This document shows positions 1 to 10,430 of a DNA stretch of 64,000 nt, piece by piece. Positions within the stretch are counted from its first letter, which is position 1, and every line of letters begins with the position of its first letter. This stretch comes from Solirubrobacter sp963792915 (GTDB taxonomy: Bacteria; Actinomycetota; Thermoleophilia; Solirubrobacterales; Solirubrobacteraceae). The notes under the pieces were generated by a model. The model was not told the DNA's origin, searched no databases, and saw only the letters and a list, made by a program, of their open reading frames with translations. Where the stretch lies: NCBI GenBank assembly GCA_963792915.1, contig CAWBYD010000003.1, positions 1,736,001 to 1,800,000 on the forward strand, in the 5' to 3' direction. The position numbers and the translations under genes were made by a program.

Positions 1-1
1 G

Positions 2-178
2 GGCTACGGCAAGTGGCCGCTGTCGCAGGCTCCGCTGGCCACCACGAACGCGGCACGCCCGCGAATCGTCCTGCGCGAGAGCGACGGCGTCTATGCGCTG
101 ACGCCGCGCGGCTGGCAGCTGATGGTCGCGCCGCCGCCGCTCGAGGACGTCCGGCTGCGGCTCAGCCGGGTAGCCTGA
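2..178 (+). CDS. 3' end of an unidentified protein (partial)
   Basis: An open frame enters from the left edge and ends at a TGA at 176-178, giving 58 residues that begin GYGKWPLSQAP and end RLRLSRVA. The frame has strong third-position G/C bias, so it is very probably coding. I recognise no motif and cannot assign a function. The stop lies 9 nt before the ATG of the PAP2 gene, and a TAGCCT (171-176) inside this frame could be the -10 box of that gene. Confidence 0.6.
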   Translation, partial: GYGKWPLSQAPLATTNAARPRIVLRESDGVYALTPRGWQLMVAPPPLEDVRLRLSRVA

Positions 179-187
179 ACCAGACGA

Positions 188-973
188 ATGCCCCGCCGCC
201 CCCTCGTCGCCGCCGCGCTGTGCGCTGCCCTCGCCGCCGTCGTCTACGCGCTCGCGACCCACGTCGCCGCCGCGCAGCATGCCGACACGCGCGTGCTCGA
301 CGCGTTCATGGCCGAGGGCGACACGCCCGGAGCCGGCTTCGCGGCGCCGATCTTCCACGCCTTCGACCCGCCGGCGTTCGCCGTGATGTTGCTGGCGCTC
401 GTAACGGGCGCCCTGCTCGGGGGCCGGCGCCGGGCGGCGATCATCGTCGGAGCGTCCGTCCTGGGCGCCACGCTCACGGCCGAGCTGCTCAAGCTCGCGC
501 TCGCCGCGCCGCGCCCGGTCCACACGCACTCGTGGCCGAGCGGGCACACCACGGCCGTGATGAGCCTCGTGCTGGCTGTCGTGCTGCTCAGCCCGCCGCG
601 CTGGCGCTGGCTCGCGGCCGCGGCCGGCGGCGCGCTGACCGTCGCCGTCGTCTTCTCGATCCTGATCCTCGGCAGCCACTACCCGAGCGACGTCGTGGGC
701 GGCTTCCTGGTCGCCGCCGGCTTCAACTGCCTGGCCGCCGCCGCGCTGCGCGTGGAGGCGCTGCCGAGCCTGCGGACGCTCGTCGCCGGGCCGGCGCTGG
801 GCGCCGCGGCGGTGGCGCTCGTGCTCGCGACGCACCCGCACGAGACGCTCGACTACGCCGCGGCCAACACGACCTTCGTCGCCGGAGCGCTGGCGCTGGC
901 CGCCGGAGCGCTGCTGCTCAGCGGTAGCGTCCCGGCTCCCACAGCGGCTCGCCGCCCGCGCCCGCCAGGTTGA
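188..973 (+). CDS. PAP2-family membrane phosphatase
   Basis: A 261-residue integral membrane protein of the phosphatidic acid phosphatase type 2 superfamily, which removes phosphate from lipid phosphates at the outer membrane face (in bacteria often undecaprenyl-diphosphate or phosphatidylglycerol-phosphate). The three signature blocks are in order: K-x6-RP as KLALAAPRP, PSGHT, and GSHYPSD with the second catalytic His. Several hydrophobic segments flank them; the first resembles an uncleaved signal anchor. The exact substrate cannot be read from sequence. The 3' end overlaps the end of the opposite-strand cobalamin adenosyltransferase gene by 56 bp, so the last residues of both proteins are encoded by the same DNA. 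Confidence 0.85.
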   Translation: MPRRPLVAAALCAALAAVVYALATHVAAAQHADTRVLDAFMAEGDTPGAGFAAPIFHAFDPPAFAVMLLALVTGALLGGRRRAAIIVGASVLGATLTAELLKLALAAPRPVHTHSWPSGHTTAVMSLVLAVVLLSPPRWRWLAAAAGGALTVAVVFSILILGSHYPSDVVGGFLVAAGFNCLAAAALRVEALPSLRTLVAGPALGAAAVALVLATHPHETLDYAAANTTFVAGALALAAGALLLSGSVPAPTAARRPRPPG

Positions 974-1478
974 CCTCGCGCGAGAGGATGAACAGCAGGT
1001 CCGAAAGGCGGTTGAGGTAGCGCACGCACTCGGGGTTGACCTCGTCGCCGCAGGCCAGCACGCGCCGCTCGGCGCGCCGGCAGACCGTGCGGCAGACGTG
1101 CAGCTGCGCCGCGGCCGGCGTCCCACCGGGGAGGACGAACGACTTCAAGGCCGGCAGCGGCGCGTTCGCCTCGTCGCAGGCGGACTCGAGCCACGCCGTC
1201 TGTTCGGGCACCACGCGCAGGCGCTCGCGCTTGCCGCCGGACGGCACGGAGATGTCCGCGCCGACGTCGAAGAGGTCGTTCTGGACGCGGGCGAGCCAGC
1301 CCGCGGTGCGCTCGGGCAGTTCGCCGGCGAGCGCCACGCCCAGTTGCGCGTTGAGCTCGTCGACCGTGCCGTAGGCCTCGATGCGGACGTGCGTCTTGGG
1401 GACCCGGCTCATGTCGCCGAGGTGCGTCTCGCCCCCGTCGCCGAGCCGCGTGTAGATGCGGGTCAGGTTCACCGTCAT
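918..1478 (-). CDS. pduO: ATP:cob(I)alamin adenosyltransferase, PduO type
   Basis: A 186-residue PduO-type corrinoid adenosyltransferase, which transfers the adenosyl group of ATP to cob(I)alamin to make coenzyme B12. The N-terminal ATP-binding block is TRLGDGGETHLGD and the family hallmark YGTVDELNAQLG follows; near the C terminus comes the helix with CRTVCRRAER and RYLNRLSDLLF. The ATG at 1478 is chosen because it gives the usual family N terminus (MTVNLTRIYTR) and has a GAGAGGG ribosome site just upstream; an open frame extends to 1709 but would read through the divergent promoter. Its divergent neighbour is a lipoprotein with a transcobalamin-like domain. Confidence 0.93.
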   Translation of the reverse strand: MTVNLTRIYTRLGDGGETHLGDMSRVPKTHVRIEAYGTVDELNAQLGVALAGELPERTAGWLARVQNDLFDVGADISVPSGGKRERLRVVPEQTAWLESACDEANAPLPALKSFVLPGGTPAAAQLHVCRTVCRRAERRVLACGDEVNPECVRYLNRLSDLLFILSREVNLAGAGGEPLWEPGRYR

Positions 1479-1497
1479 GGCGACCCTCTCTAATACC

Positions 1498-2409
1498 ATG
1501 CGGGCAATCCGTCGCCGTCCCGTCATCGTGCTCCTCGCCCTGCTGGCGGCCGGCTGCGGCGGCGCGTCCAGCCAGCCCGTGAGCGTGACCGTGTCGCGCG
1601 ACTTCGGCGCGGAGCGCCTCGCGCCCAGCCGTAACGGCTCGACGAAGCCCGAACAGACGGTGCTGGACCTGCTCGAGCACTCGTTCACGGTCAGGACGGG
1701 CGGCGGCAACCCGCTGGAGATCGACGGCCTGTCGGGCGGGCGCGAGAACGGCCGCCGCGTCGGCTGGTTCTACTACGTCAACGGCATCGAGGTCTCCAAG
1801 GACGCGGCGCAGCGCAAGCTCAACGCCGGCGACCGCGTGTGGTGGGACCACCACGACGCCGACACCGCCGGGCGCGTGCCGGCGGTCGTCGGGGCGTTCC
1901 CGGAGCCGTTCATCTCGGGCATCAACGGCAAGAAGCTCCCCGTGCGGCTCGTCTGCATGGGCGACGTCGGGCGGTCGTGCAGCGAGGTCGAGACCCGGCT
2001 GGCGAACGCGGGGATCCGGGCCGTGGCGCGCTCGAGCCTCGAGCAGTCGGTCGGCGAAGTACTGCGGATCCTCGTCGGCGCGTGGCCGGACGTGCGCAAG
2101 GACATCGCCGCCCGCTCGCTCGAGCGCGGTCCCGCGAGCTCCGGCGTGTACGCGAAGCCGGCGCCGGCCGGCGGCAGGCTCGCCCTGCTGGACGCCAAGG
2201 GCGAGGTGCAGCGCACGCTGGGCGCGGGCTCGGGGCTGATCGCCGCGACCGCCGACGAGGACTTCCCGCCCACGTGGGTGATCACCGGCACCGACGAGGT
2301 GGGTGTCGCGGCGGCCGCGGCGGCGCTGACCGAGGATCAGCTCTCGAGCCACTTCGCGCTCGCCGTGGAAGCCGGGCGCGGCGTGCCGCTCCCGCTCGCC
2401 ACGCCGTAG
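1498..2409 (+). CDS. Lipoprotein with DUF4430 / transcobalamin-like domain
   Basis: A 303-residue predicted lipoprotein: positively charged start, hydrophobic core and the lipobox LAAGC with Cys20 as the lipidation site. Residues about 27-115 match the DUF4430 (transcobalamin-like C-terminal) pattern: a VTVSRDFG strand, TVLDLLE, then GWFYYVNGIEV and the closing GDRVWWDHHD. This fold forms the beta domain of animal B12 carriers and occurs in many bacterial surface proteins. The remaining 190 residues are unassigned. The ATG at 1498 is chosen over an in-frame ATG at 1456 because it begins directly with the signal peptide and leaves room for the promoter shared with the divergent adenosyltransferase, 19 bp away. 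Confidence 0.8.
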   Translation: MRAIRRRPVIVLLALLAAGCGGASSQPVSVTVSRDFGAERLAPSRNGSTKPEQTVLDLLEHSFTVRTGGGNPLEIDGLSGGRENGRRVGWFYYVNGIEVSKDAAQRKLNAGDRVWWDHHDADTAGRVPAVVGAFPEPFISGINGKKLPVRLVCMGDVGRSCSEVETRLANAGIRAVARSSLEQSVGEVLRILVGAWPDVRKDIAARSLERGPASSGVYAKPAPAGGRLALLDAKGEVQRTLGAGSGLIAATADEDFPPTWVITGTDEVGVAAAAAALTEDQLSSHFALAVEAGRGVPLPLATP

Positions 2410-2437
2410 GAACTACCGACCCGGACTCGGAGAAAGC

Positions 2438-2474
2438 GCGGTGGCAACCGCCCGTGCGGCCGGTCAGGCTGCAC
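2438..2474. other. Two adjacent hairpins before the transhydrogenase operon
   Basis: Two small stem-loops follow each other: GCGGT/ACCGC closing a GGCA loop (2438-2451) and an 8-bp stem with one G-U pair around loop GGTCA (2454-2474). They lie in the 212-bp gap between the lipoprotein and pntAA. They may end the upstream transcript or be part of the pntAA leader. No known riboswitch consensus is visible. Confidence 0.3.
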
Positions 2475-2621
2475 GGCATGACCGCGATTGTTTCGCCGGA
2501 CGCCACACCACTCAGCGAGCTGATCGATCTCACGGGCAGCACCGCGAGGCGCCCAGATCGGTGGTCGACGGCGGACGGCGACTCGGCTGATGACCGGGAC
2601 TTGAGTTAGGGTGTCGCACTC

Positions 2622-3694
<1,073 letters not shown>

Positions 3695-3695
<1 letters not shown>

Positions 3696-3991
3696 TGGAC
3701 CTGCTGACGGAGATCGCGATCCTCGTCCTCGCGGCGTTTGTGGGCCTCGAGGTGATCTCGAAGGTGCCGAACACGCTGCACACGCCGCTGATGAGCGGCA
3801 CGAACGCGATCCACGGCATCGTCGTGCTCGGCGGCCTGCTGCTGATCGGCCCGGCGCACGGCTTCCTCAACGATGTGCTGCTGGTGATCGCGATCGCCTT
3901 CGGCACGATCAACGTGGTCGGCGGCTTCCTGGTCACCGACCGGATGCTCGAGATGTTCAAGACCAAGAAGCCGGACCGCGATGAGTCGTAA
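3695..3991 (+). CDS. pntAB: NAD(P) transhydrogenase alpha subunit, part 2 (membrane)
   Basis: A 98-residue protein with three hydrophobic helices, matching the alpha-subunit part of the transhydrogenase membrane domain dII. It begins with ILVLAAFVGLEVISKVP, and the NTLHTPLMSGTNAIHGIV block is the family signature. It completes the proton channel together with PntB. The ATG at 3695 overlaps the stop of pntAA by one base, and the end overlaps the start of pntB by 11 bp, so the three proteins are very likely made from one transcript in fixed ratio. Confidence 0.95.
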
Positions 3992-5357
3992 CGACTTCAT
4001 CAACCTGCTGTACATCGTCGCCTTCTCGCTCTTCATCACGGGGCTGCGGCAGCTGCGCGGCCCGCGCACGGCGGTGCGCGGCAACCAGATCGCGGCGGTC
4101 GGCATGGCGATCGCGGTCGTGGCGACGCTGCTGCAGCGCCAGGTCGGCGACTGGATCCTGATCGTGATCGGCGTGGCGATCGGCACCGCCGTCGGCGTGC
4201 CGGCCGCGCGCGGCGTGAAGATGACCGCGATGCCGCAGATGGTGGCGCTCTTCAACGGCGTCGGCGGCGGGGCGGTGGCGCTGATCAGCATCGTCGAGTT
4301 CCGCAGCACCGGCGGCAACCTCGAGGCGCGCACGCTGATCCCGATCCTGTTCGCGGCGATCATCGGCTCCGTCAGCTTCTGGGGCTCGAACATCGCGTTC
4401 CTGAAGCTCCAGGAGATCATGAAGGGCGGGCTGCACACGCCCAAGGAGGTCAACTTCGGGCTGCTGGCGATCGCGGTCGCGCTGGCCGTGGTGATCGCCG
4501 CGGGCTCGGACTCCGAGGCGCTGTTCTGGGGCATCCTCGTGTTCGCCGGCGCGCTCGGCGTGCTCGCCGTGGTCCCGATCGGCGGCGCGGACATGCCGGT
4601 CGTGATCTCGACCCTGAACGCGGCCACGGGGCTCAGCGCCGCGGCGGCCGGCATCGCGCTGCAGAACACGGCGCTGATCGTCGCCGGCATGCTCGTCGGC
4701 GCGTCGGGCTCGATCCTCACCCAGCAGATGGCCCAGGCGATGAACCGCTCGGTCGGCAACGTCTTCTTCGCCGGCGTCGGCACCGGCGGCGGCGGCGCGG
4801 CGCTCGCGGCGCCCGGAGGCGGCGGCACCGCGCGCTCGACCACGTCGGCCGACGTCGCCATCCAGCTCTCCTACGCGCGGCTCGTGGTCGTCGTCCCAGG
4901 CTACGGCATGGCGGTCGCACAGGCCCAGCGCGCGGTCGCCGAACTGGCCGCCGAGCTCGAGCGGCGCGGCGTCGAGGTGCTGTACGCGATCCACCCGGTC
5001 GCGGGGCGCATGCCCGGGCACATGAACGTGCTGCTCGCCGAAGCCGACGTCCCGTACGACAAGCTCAAGGAGATGGACGACATCAACGGCGAGTTCGCCC
5101 GCACGGACGTCGCGCTGGTGATCGGCGCCAACGACGTCACGAACCCGGCGGCGCGCACCGTCACCGACTCGCCGATCTACGGCATGCCGATCCTCGACGT
5201 CGACAAGTCCGCCTCCGTGGTCATCCTCAAGCGCTCGATGCGCAGCGGGTTCGCGGGGATCGACAACCCGCTGTTCTACGACCCGAAGACCTCGATGCTG
5301 TTCGGCGACGCGAAGGCCAGCGTCAGCGACGTCCTGTCCGAGGTTCAGGCACTGTAA
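3981..5357 (+). CDS. pntB: NAD(P) transhydrogenase beta subunit
   Basis: A 458-residue beta subunit. The first roughly 270 residues are membrane helices forming most of the proton channel; the rest is the NADP(H)-binding dIII domain with VVPGYGMAVAQAQ, the family's modified Rossmann loop, followed by HPVAGRMPGHMNVLLAEA and VIGANDVTNPAAR. A glycine-rich linker (GTGGGGAALAAPGGGG) joins the two parts and is more flexible-looking than usual. It supplies NADPH for biosynthesis and redox defence. It closes the three-gene pnt operon; the next gene is convergent. Confidence 0.95.
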   Translation: MSRNDFINLLYIVAFSLFITGLRQLRGPRTAVRGNQIAAVGMAIAVVATLLQRQVGDWILIVIGVAIGTAVGVPAARGVKMTAMPQMVALFNGVGGGAVALISIVEFRSTGGNLEARTLIPILFAAIIGSVSFWGSNIAFLKLQEIMKGGLHTPKEVNFGLLAIAVALAVVIAAGSDSEALFWGILVFAGALGVLAVVPIGGADMPVVISTLNAATGLSAAAAGIALQNTALIVAGMLVGASGSILTQQMAQAMNRSVGNVFFAGVGTGGGGAALAAPGGGGTARSTTSADVAIQLSYARLVVVVPGYGMAVAQAQRAVAELAAELERRGVEVLYAIHPVAGRMPGHMNVLLAEADVPYDKLKEMDDINGEFARTDVALVIGANDVTNPAARTVTDSPIYGMPILDVDKSASVVILKRSMRSGFAGIDNPLFYDPKTSMLFGDAKASVSDVLSEVQAL

Positions 5358-5360
5358 CCG

Positions 5361-5453
5361 TCAGGTATGCCGTTCGACGGCGAACGGGAGCGGTTCCCCG
5401 CCCTCGGCGGCCACGAGCACCTCGAGCATCCCGCCATGGTGGATCCCGATCAC
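5361..5453 (-). CDS. Possible 30-residue ORF coupled to the MarR gene
   Basis: Immediately after the MarR gene a GTG at 5453 overlaps its TGA (GTGA) and opens a 30-codon frame starting (f)MIGIHHGGMLEVLVAA and ending FAVERHT. Codon positions look coding (G/C third positions, hydrophobic strand pattern). It could be a small coupled protein or the remnant of a larger downstream gene lost by deletion. I do not recognise it. Confidence 0.3.
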   Translation of the reverse strand: MIGIHHGGMLEVLVAAEGGEPLPFAVERHT

Positions 5454-5863
5454 GGCGCGGACCCTAGGCGGTCGAGCAGCTCGGCGAGCCGCGCCGCGTC
5501 CTGCTCGCCGAGCCGTGCGCGCAGCTCGGCGTCGTAGCGGACCGCGACGTCGCGCAGGCGCTCGAACAGCTCGAGCCCGGACGCCGTCAGCTCGACGTGC
5601 TGGACGCGCCGGTTGCCCGCCTCGCGCCGGCGCGTCACCAGCCCGTTGCGCTCCATCGCGTTCAGATGATGCGTGAGCGTCGCGCCCGTGATCCCCATCG
5701 CCTCGGCCATCTCGGACTGCGTGGCGCTCTGCCCGGCCCGCACGAGCAGCAGCACCTGCCAGATCGGGGCGGAGCCGCCCGCCTGCACCAGCGCGCGGTC
5801 GAACGCCGCGGCCACCGTGCGCGCGGTCCTCGTCAGCTGGAGCCCGATCGGCGGCCGGTCCAT
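5450..5863 (-). CDS. MarR-family transcriptional regulator
   Basis: A 137-residue winged-helix repressor. The DNA-binding core is TQSEMAEAMGITGATLTHHLNAMERNGLVTRR, with the wing RREAGNRRVQHVELTASG, both standard for MarR proteins, flanked by dimerisation helices. It is divergent from a luciferase-like oxidoreductase, so it probably represses that gene and itself in response to a small aromatic or oxidant. Its own -10 box TAGACT lies on the minus strand at 5876-5871, 7 nt before the ATG, so the mRNA is probably leaderless. The paired palindromes at 5885-5910 are the likely operator. Confidence 0.88.
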   Translation of the reverse strand: MDRPPIGLQLTRTARTVAAAFDRALVQAGGSAPIWQVLLLVRAGQSATQSEMAEAMGITGATLTHHLNAMERNGLVTRRREAGNRRVQHVELTASGLELFERLRDVAVRYDAELRARLGEQDAARLAELLDRLGSAP

Positions 5864-5877
5864 GGCGGCAAGTCTAC

Positions 5878-5910
5878 TTGATGTCTAAGGATTAGATGTC
5901 TAAGGTTTAG
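5878..5910. promoter_or_regulatory. Divergent promoter and tandem palindromic MarR operator
   Basis: Two copies of an 11-bp palindrome lie 15 bp apart: CTAAGGATTAG (5885-5895) and CTAAGGTTTAG (5900-5910), inside a 15-bp direct repeat that begins GATGTCTAAGG. On the plus strand TTGATG (5878-5883), a 17-bp spacer and TAAGGT (5901-5906) form a promoter for the oxidoreductase, so the second palindrome covers the -10 box. MarR proteins bind such sites as dimers; that this one does is inference from position. Confidence 0.6.
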
Positions 5911-5914
5911 TTCC

Positions 5915-6694
5915 ATGCGAGTGAGCCTGAACATCACCGACTATTCCTGGCCCGAGGGCCTGAGCGGCCTCACGCGCGTCGCGCAGGCGGCCGACGCCGC
6001 CGGCTTCGACACGCTCTGGGTCTCCGACCATCTGCTGCAGGCCGCGCCCGGCAGCGCGCCGGACTCCGCCATGCTCGAGGCCTACACGACGCTCGGGTAC
6101 CTCGCCGCGCGCACCGAGCGGATCCGGCTCGGGGCGATGGTCAGCGCCGTCACCTACCGCGCGAGCGCGCTGCTGATCAAGGCGGTCAGCACGCTCGACG
6201 CGCTGTCGGGCGGCCGCGCCTGGCTCGGCCTCGGCGCCGGCTACCACGCCGAGGAGGCGCGCGCGTTCGGGCTCCCGCTGCCGAGCGAGCGCTACGCGAT
6301 CCTCGAGGAGACCCTGCAGCTCGCGCACCGCATGTTCGCGGGCGACGCGTCGCCGTTCCACGGCGCGCACATCCATGCCGAGCGCCCGCTCAACGTGCCC
6401 ACGTCGCGCCCGCCGATCCTCGTCGGCGGCGCCGGCGAGCGGAAGACGCTGCGGCTGGTCGCGCGCTACGCCGACGCGTGCAACGTCTTCGACATCCCCG
6501 ACGGCGGCAAGACGGTCCGCCACAAGCTCGACGTGCTGCGGCGACACTGCGAGGCGGCCGGCCGTCCCTACGAGGAGATCTCGAAGACGATCTCCACCCG
6601 CGAGTTCGACCACGAGCGCTTCGAGGCGCTCGGGATCGACCACGCCGTGCTCATCGGCACCGGACCCTGGACCACGCTCCCCGCTCTCGATTAA
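5915..6694 (+). CDS. Luciferase-like (LLM-class) F420-dependent oxidoreductase
   Basis: A 259-residue member of the bacterial-luciferase superfamily, in the F420-type branch common in actinobacteria. Recognisable blocks are AADAAGFDTLWVSDHL near the start, RIRLGAMVSAVTYR, GGRAWLGLGAGYHAEEARAFG and PPILVGGAGERKTLRLVARYADACN. It uses reduced F420 (or flavin) to reduce or oxidise an unknown small organic substrate. The -10 box TAAGGT ends 8 nt before the ATG, so it is probably leaderless. At 259 residues it is slightly short at the C terminus relative to relatives near 280-300. Control by the divergent MarR protein is likely. Confidence 0.85.
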   Translation: MRVSLNITDYSWPEGLSGLTRVAQAADAAGFDTLWVSDHLLQAAPGSAPDSAMLEAYTTLGYLAARTERIRLGAMVSAVTYRASALLIKAVSTLDALSGGRAWLGLGAGYHAEEARAFGLPLPSERYAILEETLQLAHRMFAGDASPFHGAHIHAERPLNVPTSRPPILVGGAGERKTLRLVARYADACNVFDIPDGGKTVRHKLDVLRRHCEAAGRPYEEISKTISTREFDHERFEALGIDHAVLIGTGPWTTLPALD

Positions 6695-6714
6695 GGGACT
6701 TCCCCCATACCGGG
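6695..6714 (+). promoter_or_regulatory. Conserved element upstream of sigma-factor gene (copy 1)
   Basis: The 20-mer GGGACTTCCCCCATACCGGG ends 28 nt before the GTG of the sigma gene. A 17/20 match lies at exactly the same distance before the other sigma gene at 29130 (29082-29101). Both are followed by CCGGGAG about 10 nt before the start codon. The half containing GGGA-NN-TCCC is palindromic. The simplest reading is a promoter recognised by an ECF-type factor, possibly autoregulatory. Confidence 0.55.
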
Positions 6715-6742
6715 GGGCGGAGCGTGCCGGGAGGGTTGGAGC

Positions 6743-7255
6743 GTGCCCCTCCTCGACGACCATGACTGGAACGTCCTCGTCACCCGCTACGAGCCGCTCC
6801 TGCGAGACATCACGCGCCGCTTCCGGCTCACTCCGGCCCAGGCCGACGACGCGGTCCAGAACACGTGGCTGCGGCTGCTGACCGCCAACCTGCGCCAGCC
6901 CGAGGCGCTGCCCGGCTGGCTCGCCACCACCGCCCGGCGCGAGTGCCTGCGGGTCCTGCAGGCGCAGGTGCGCGAGCACCTGAGCGACGACCCCAGCCTG
7001 GGGGACTCCAACGCGGGCGAGACGCCCGAGGACGCCGTGCTGGCCGCCGAGCAGCGCGCCGTCGTCGGCCGCGCCGTCGCCGCGCTCCCGGGCCGCCGGC
7101 GCGCGTTGCTGACGCTGCTGGCCTTCGAGGAGGACTACCACCTAATCGGCGAGCGTCTCGACATGCCCGTCGGCAGCATCGGCCCGACGCGCGCCCGCGC
7201 GTTCGAGCAGCTGCGCGGCAACCGCGAGCTGCTCGAACTGCGCCGCGCCGCCTAG
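6743..7255 (+). CDS. RNA polymerase sigma factor, ECF-like
   Basis: A 170-residue sigma-70-family protein with only regions 2 and 4. Region 2 covers about residues 15-85: LTPAQADDAVQNTWLRLL is the region 2.2 core contact, and PGWLATTARRECLRVLQ is region 2.4. Region 4 covers about 110-160: VAALPGRRRALLTLL then IGERLDMPVGSIGPTRARAFEQLR, the -35-binding helix-turn-helix. No anti-sigma gene is adjacent, so how it is controlled is unclear. The GTG at 6743 has a GGGAGGG ribosome site. Its upstream region shares a conserved element with the second sigma gene at 29130. Confidence 0.85.
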   Translation: MPLLDDHDWNVLVTRYEPLLRDITRRFRLTPAQADDAVQNTWLRLLTANLRQPEALPGWLATTARRECLRVLQAQVREHLSDDPSLGDSNAGETPEDAVLAAEQRAVVGRAVAALPGRRRALLTLLAFEEDYHLIGERLDMPVGSIGPTRARAFEQLRGNRELLELRRAA

Positions 7256-7559
7256 GAGCCTGTTGAACTTTCCCCGCCGCGCGATGCGGCACGCCCGCGG
7301 CGCCGGATTGGCCGGGCCCGTGCCCAGGTAGACGCACCGGTATGCCTAGGCACGGGCCCGGCGCCCGGCATCCACGGGCGCACCACCTCGCATCGACGGA
7401 TCAAAGATCAACAGACTCTAGGCGCCGAGGAGCCCCGCTTGCGGCCTCGCTGATCCGTGGAAACCCCCACAGTAGGAGTTCCCTGAGCAGTAGGATGAAG
7501 TTGAGTCGAGGGCGCGCCTGCGGACCCGACCACACGACCCAACGGCGGAGGTCAGAACG
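7256..7559 (+). other. Intergenic region: hairpin and promoter region of the hybrid kinase
   Basis: These 304 bp contain no convincing gene. The first part holds the long inverted repeat at 7311-7362. Further on, TAGGAT (7491-7496) could be a -10 box, and GGAAAC (7459-7464) resembles the -35 of ECF-type promoters. A strong ribosome site GGAGGT sits about 10 nt before the kinase ATG at 7560, so this mRNA has a leader of roughly 60 nt if TAGGAT is used. Confidence 0.4.
7311..7362. terminator. 18-bp inverted repeat (terminator-like hairpin)
   Basis: Left arm GCCGGGCCCGTGCCCAGG (7311-7328) and right arm CCTAGGCACGGGCCCGGC (7345-7362) pair over 18 bp with a single mismatch around a 16-nt loop. 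It follows the sigma gene by 55 nt. There is no U tract, as is usual in very GC-rich genomes; it could end transcription or stabilise the sigma mRNA 3' end. Confidence 0.5.

Positions 7560-10429
<2,870 letters not shown>

Positions 10430-10430
<1 letters not shown>

Noticed and set aside
853..2352. A 499-codon minus-strand frame spanning the adenosyltransferase and lipoprotein genes
   Set aside because: Low-complexity product crossing a divergent promoter; the two genes in other frames have signal peptide, lipobox and catalytic motifs.
2410..2621. Cobalamin or other riboswitch before pntAA, and a 43-codon ORF at 2479-2609
   Set aside because: Two hairpins are present, but I could not match the conserved B12-box or any riboswitch core, and the small ORF has no ribosome site or recognisable product.
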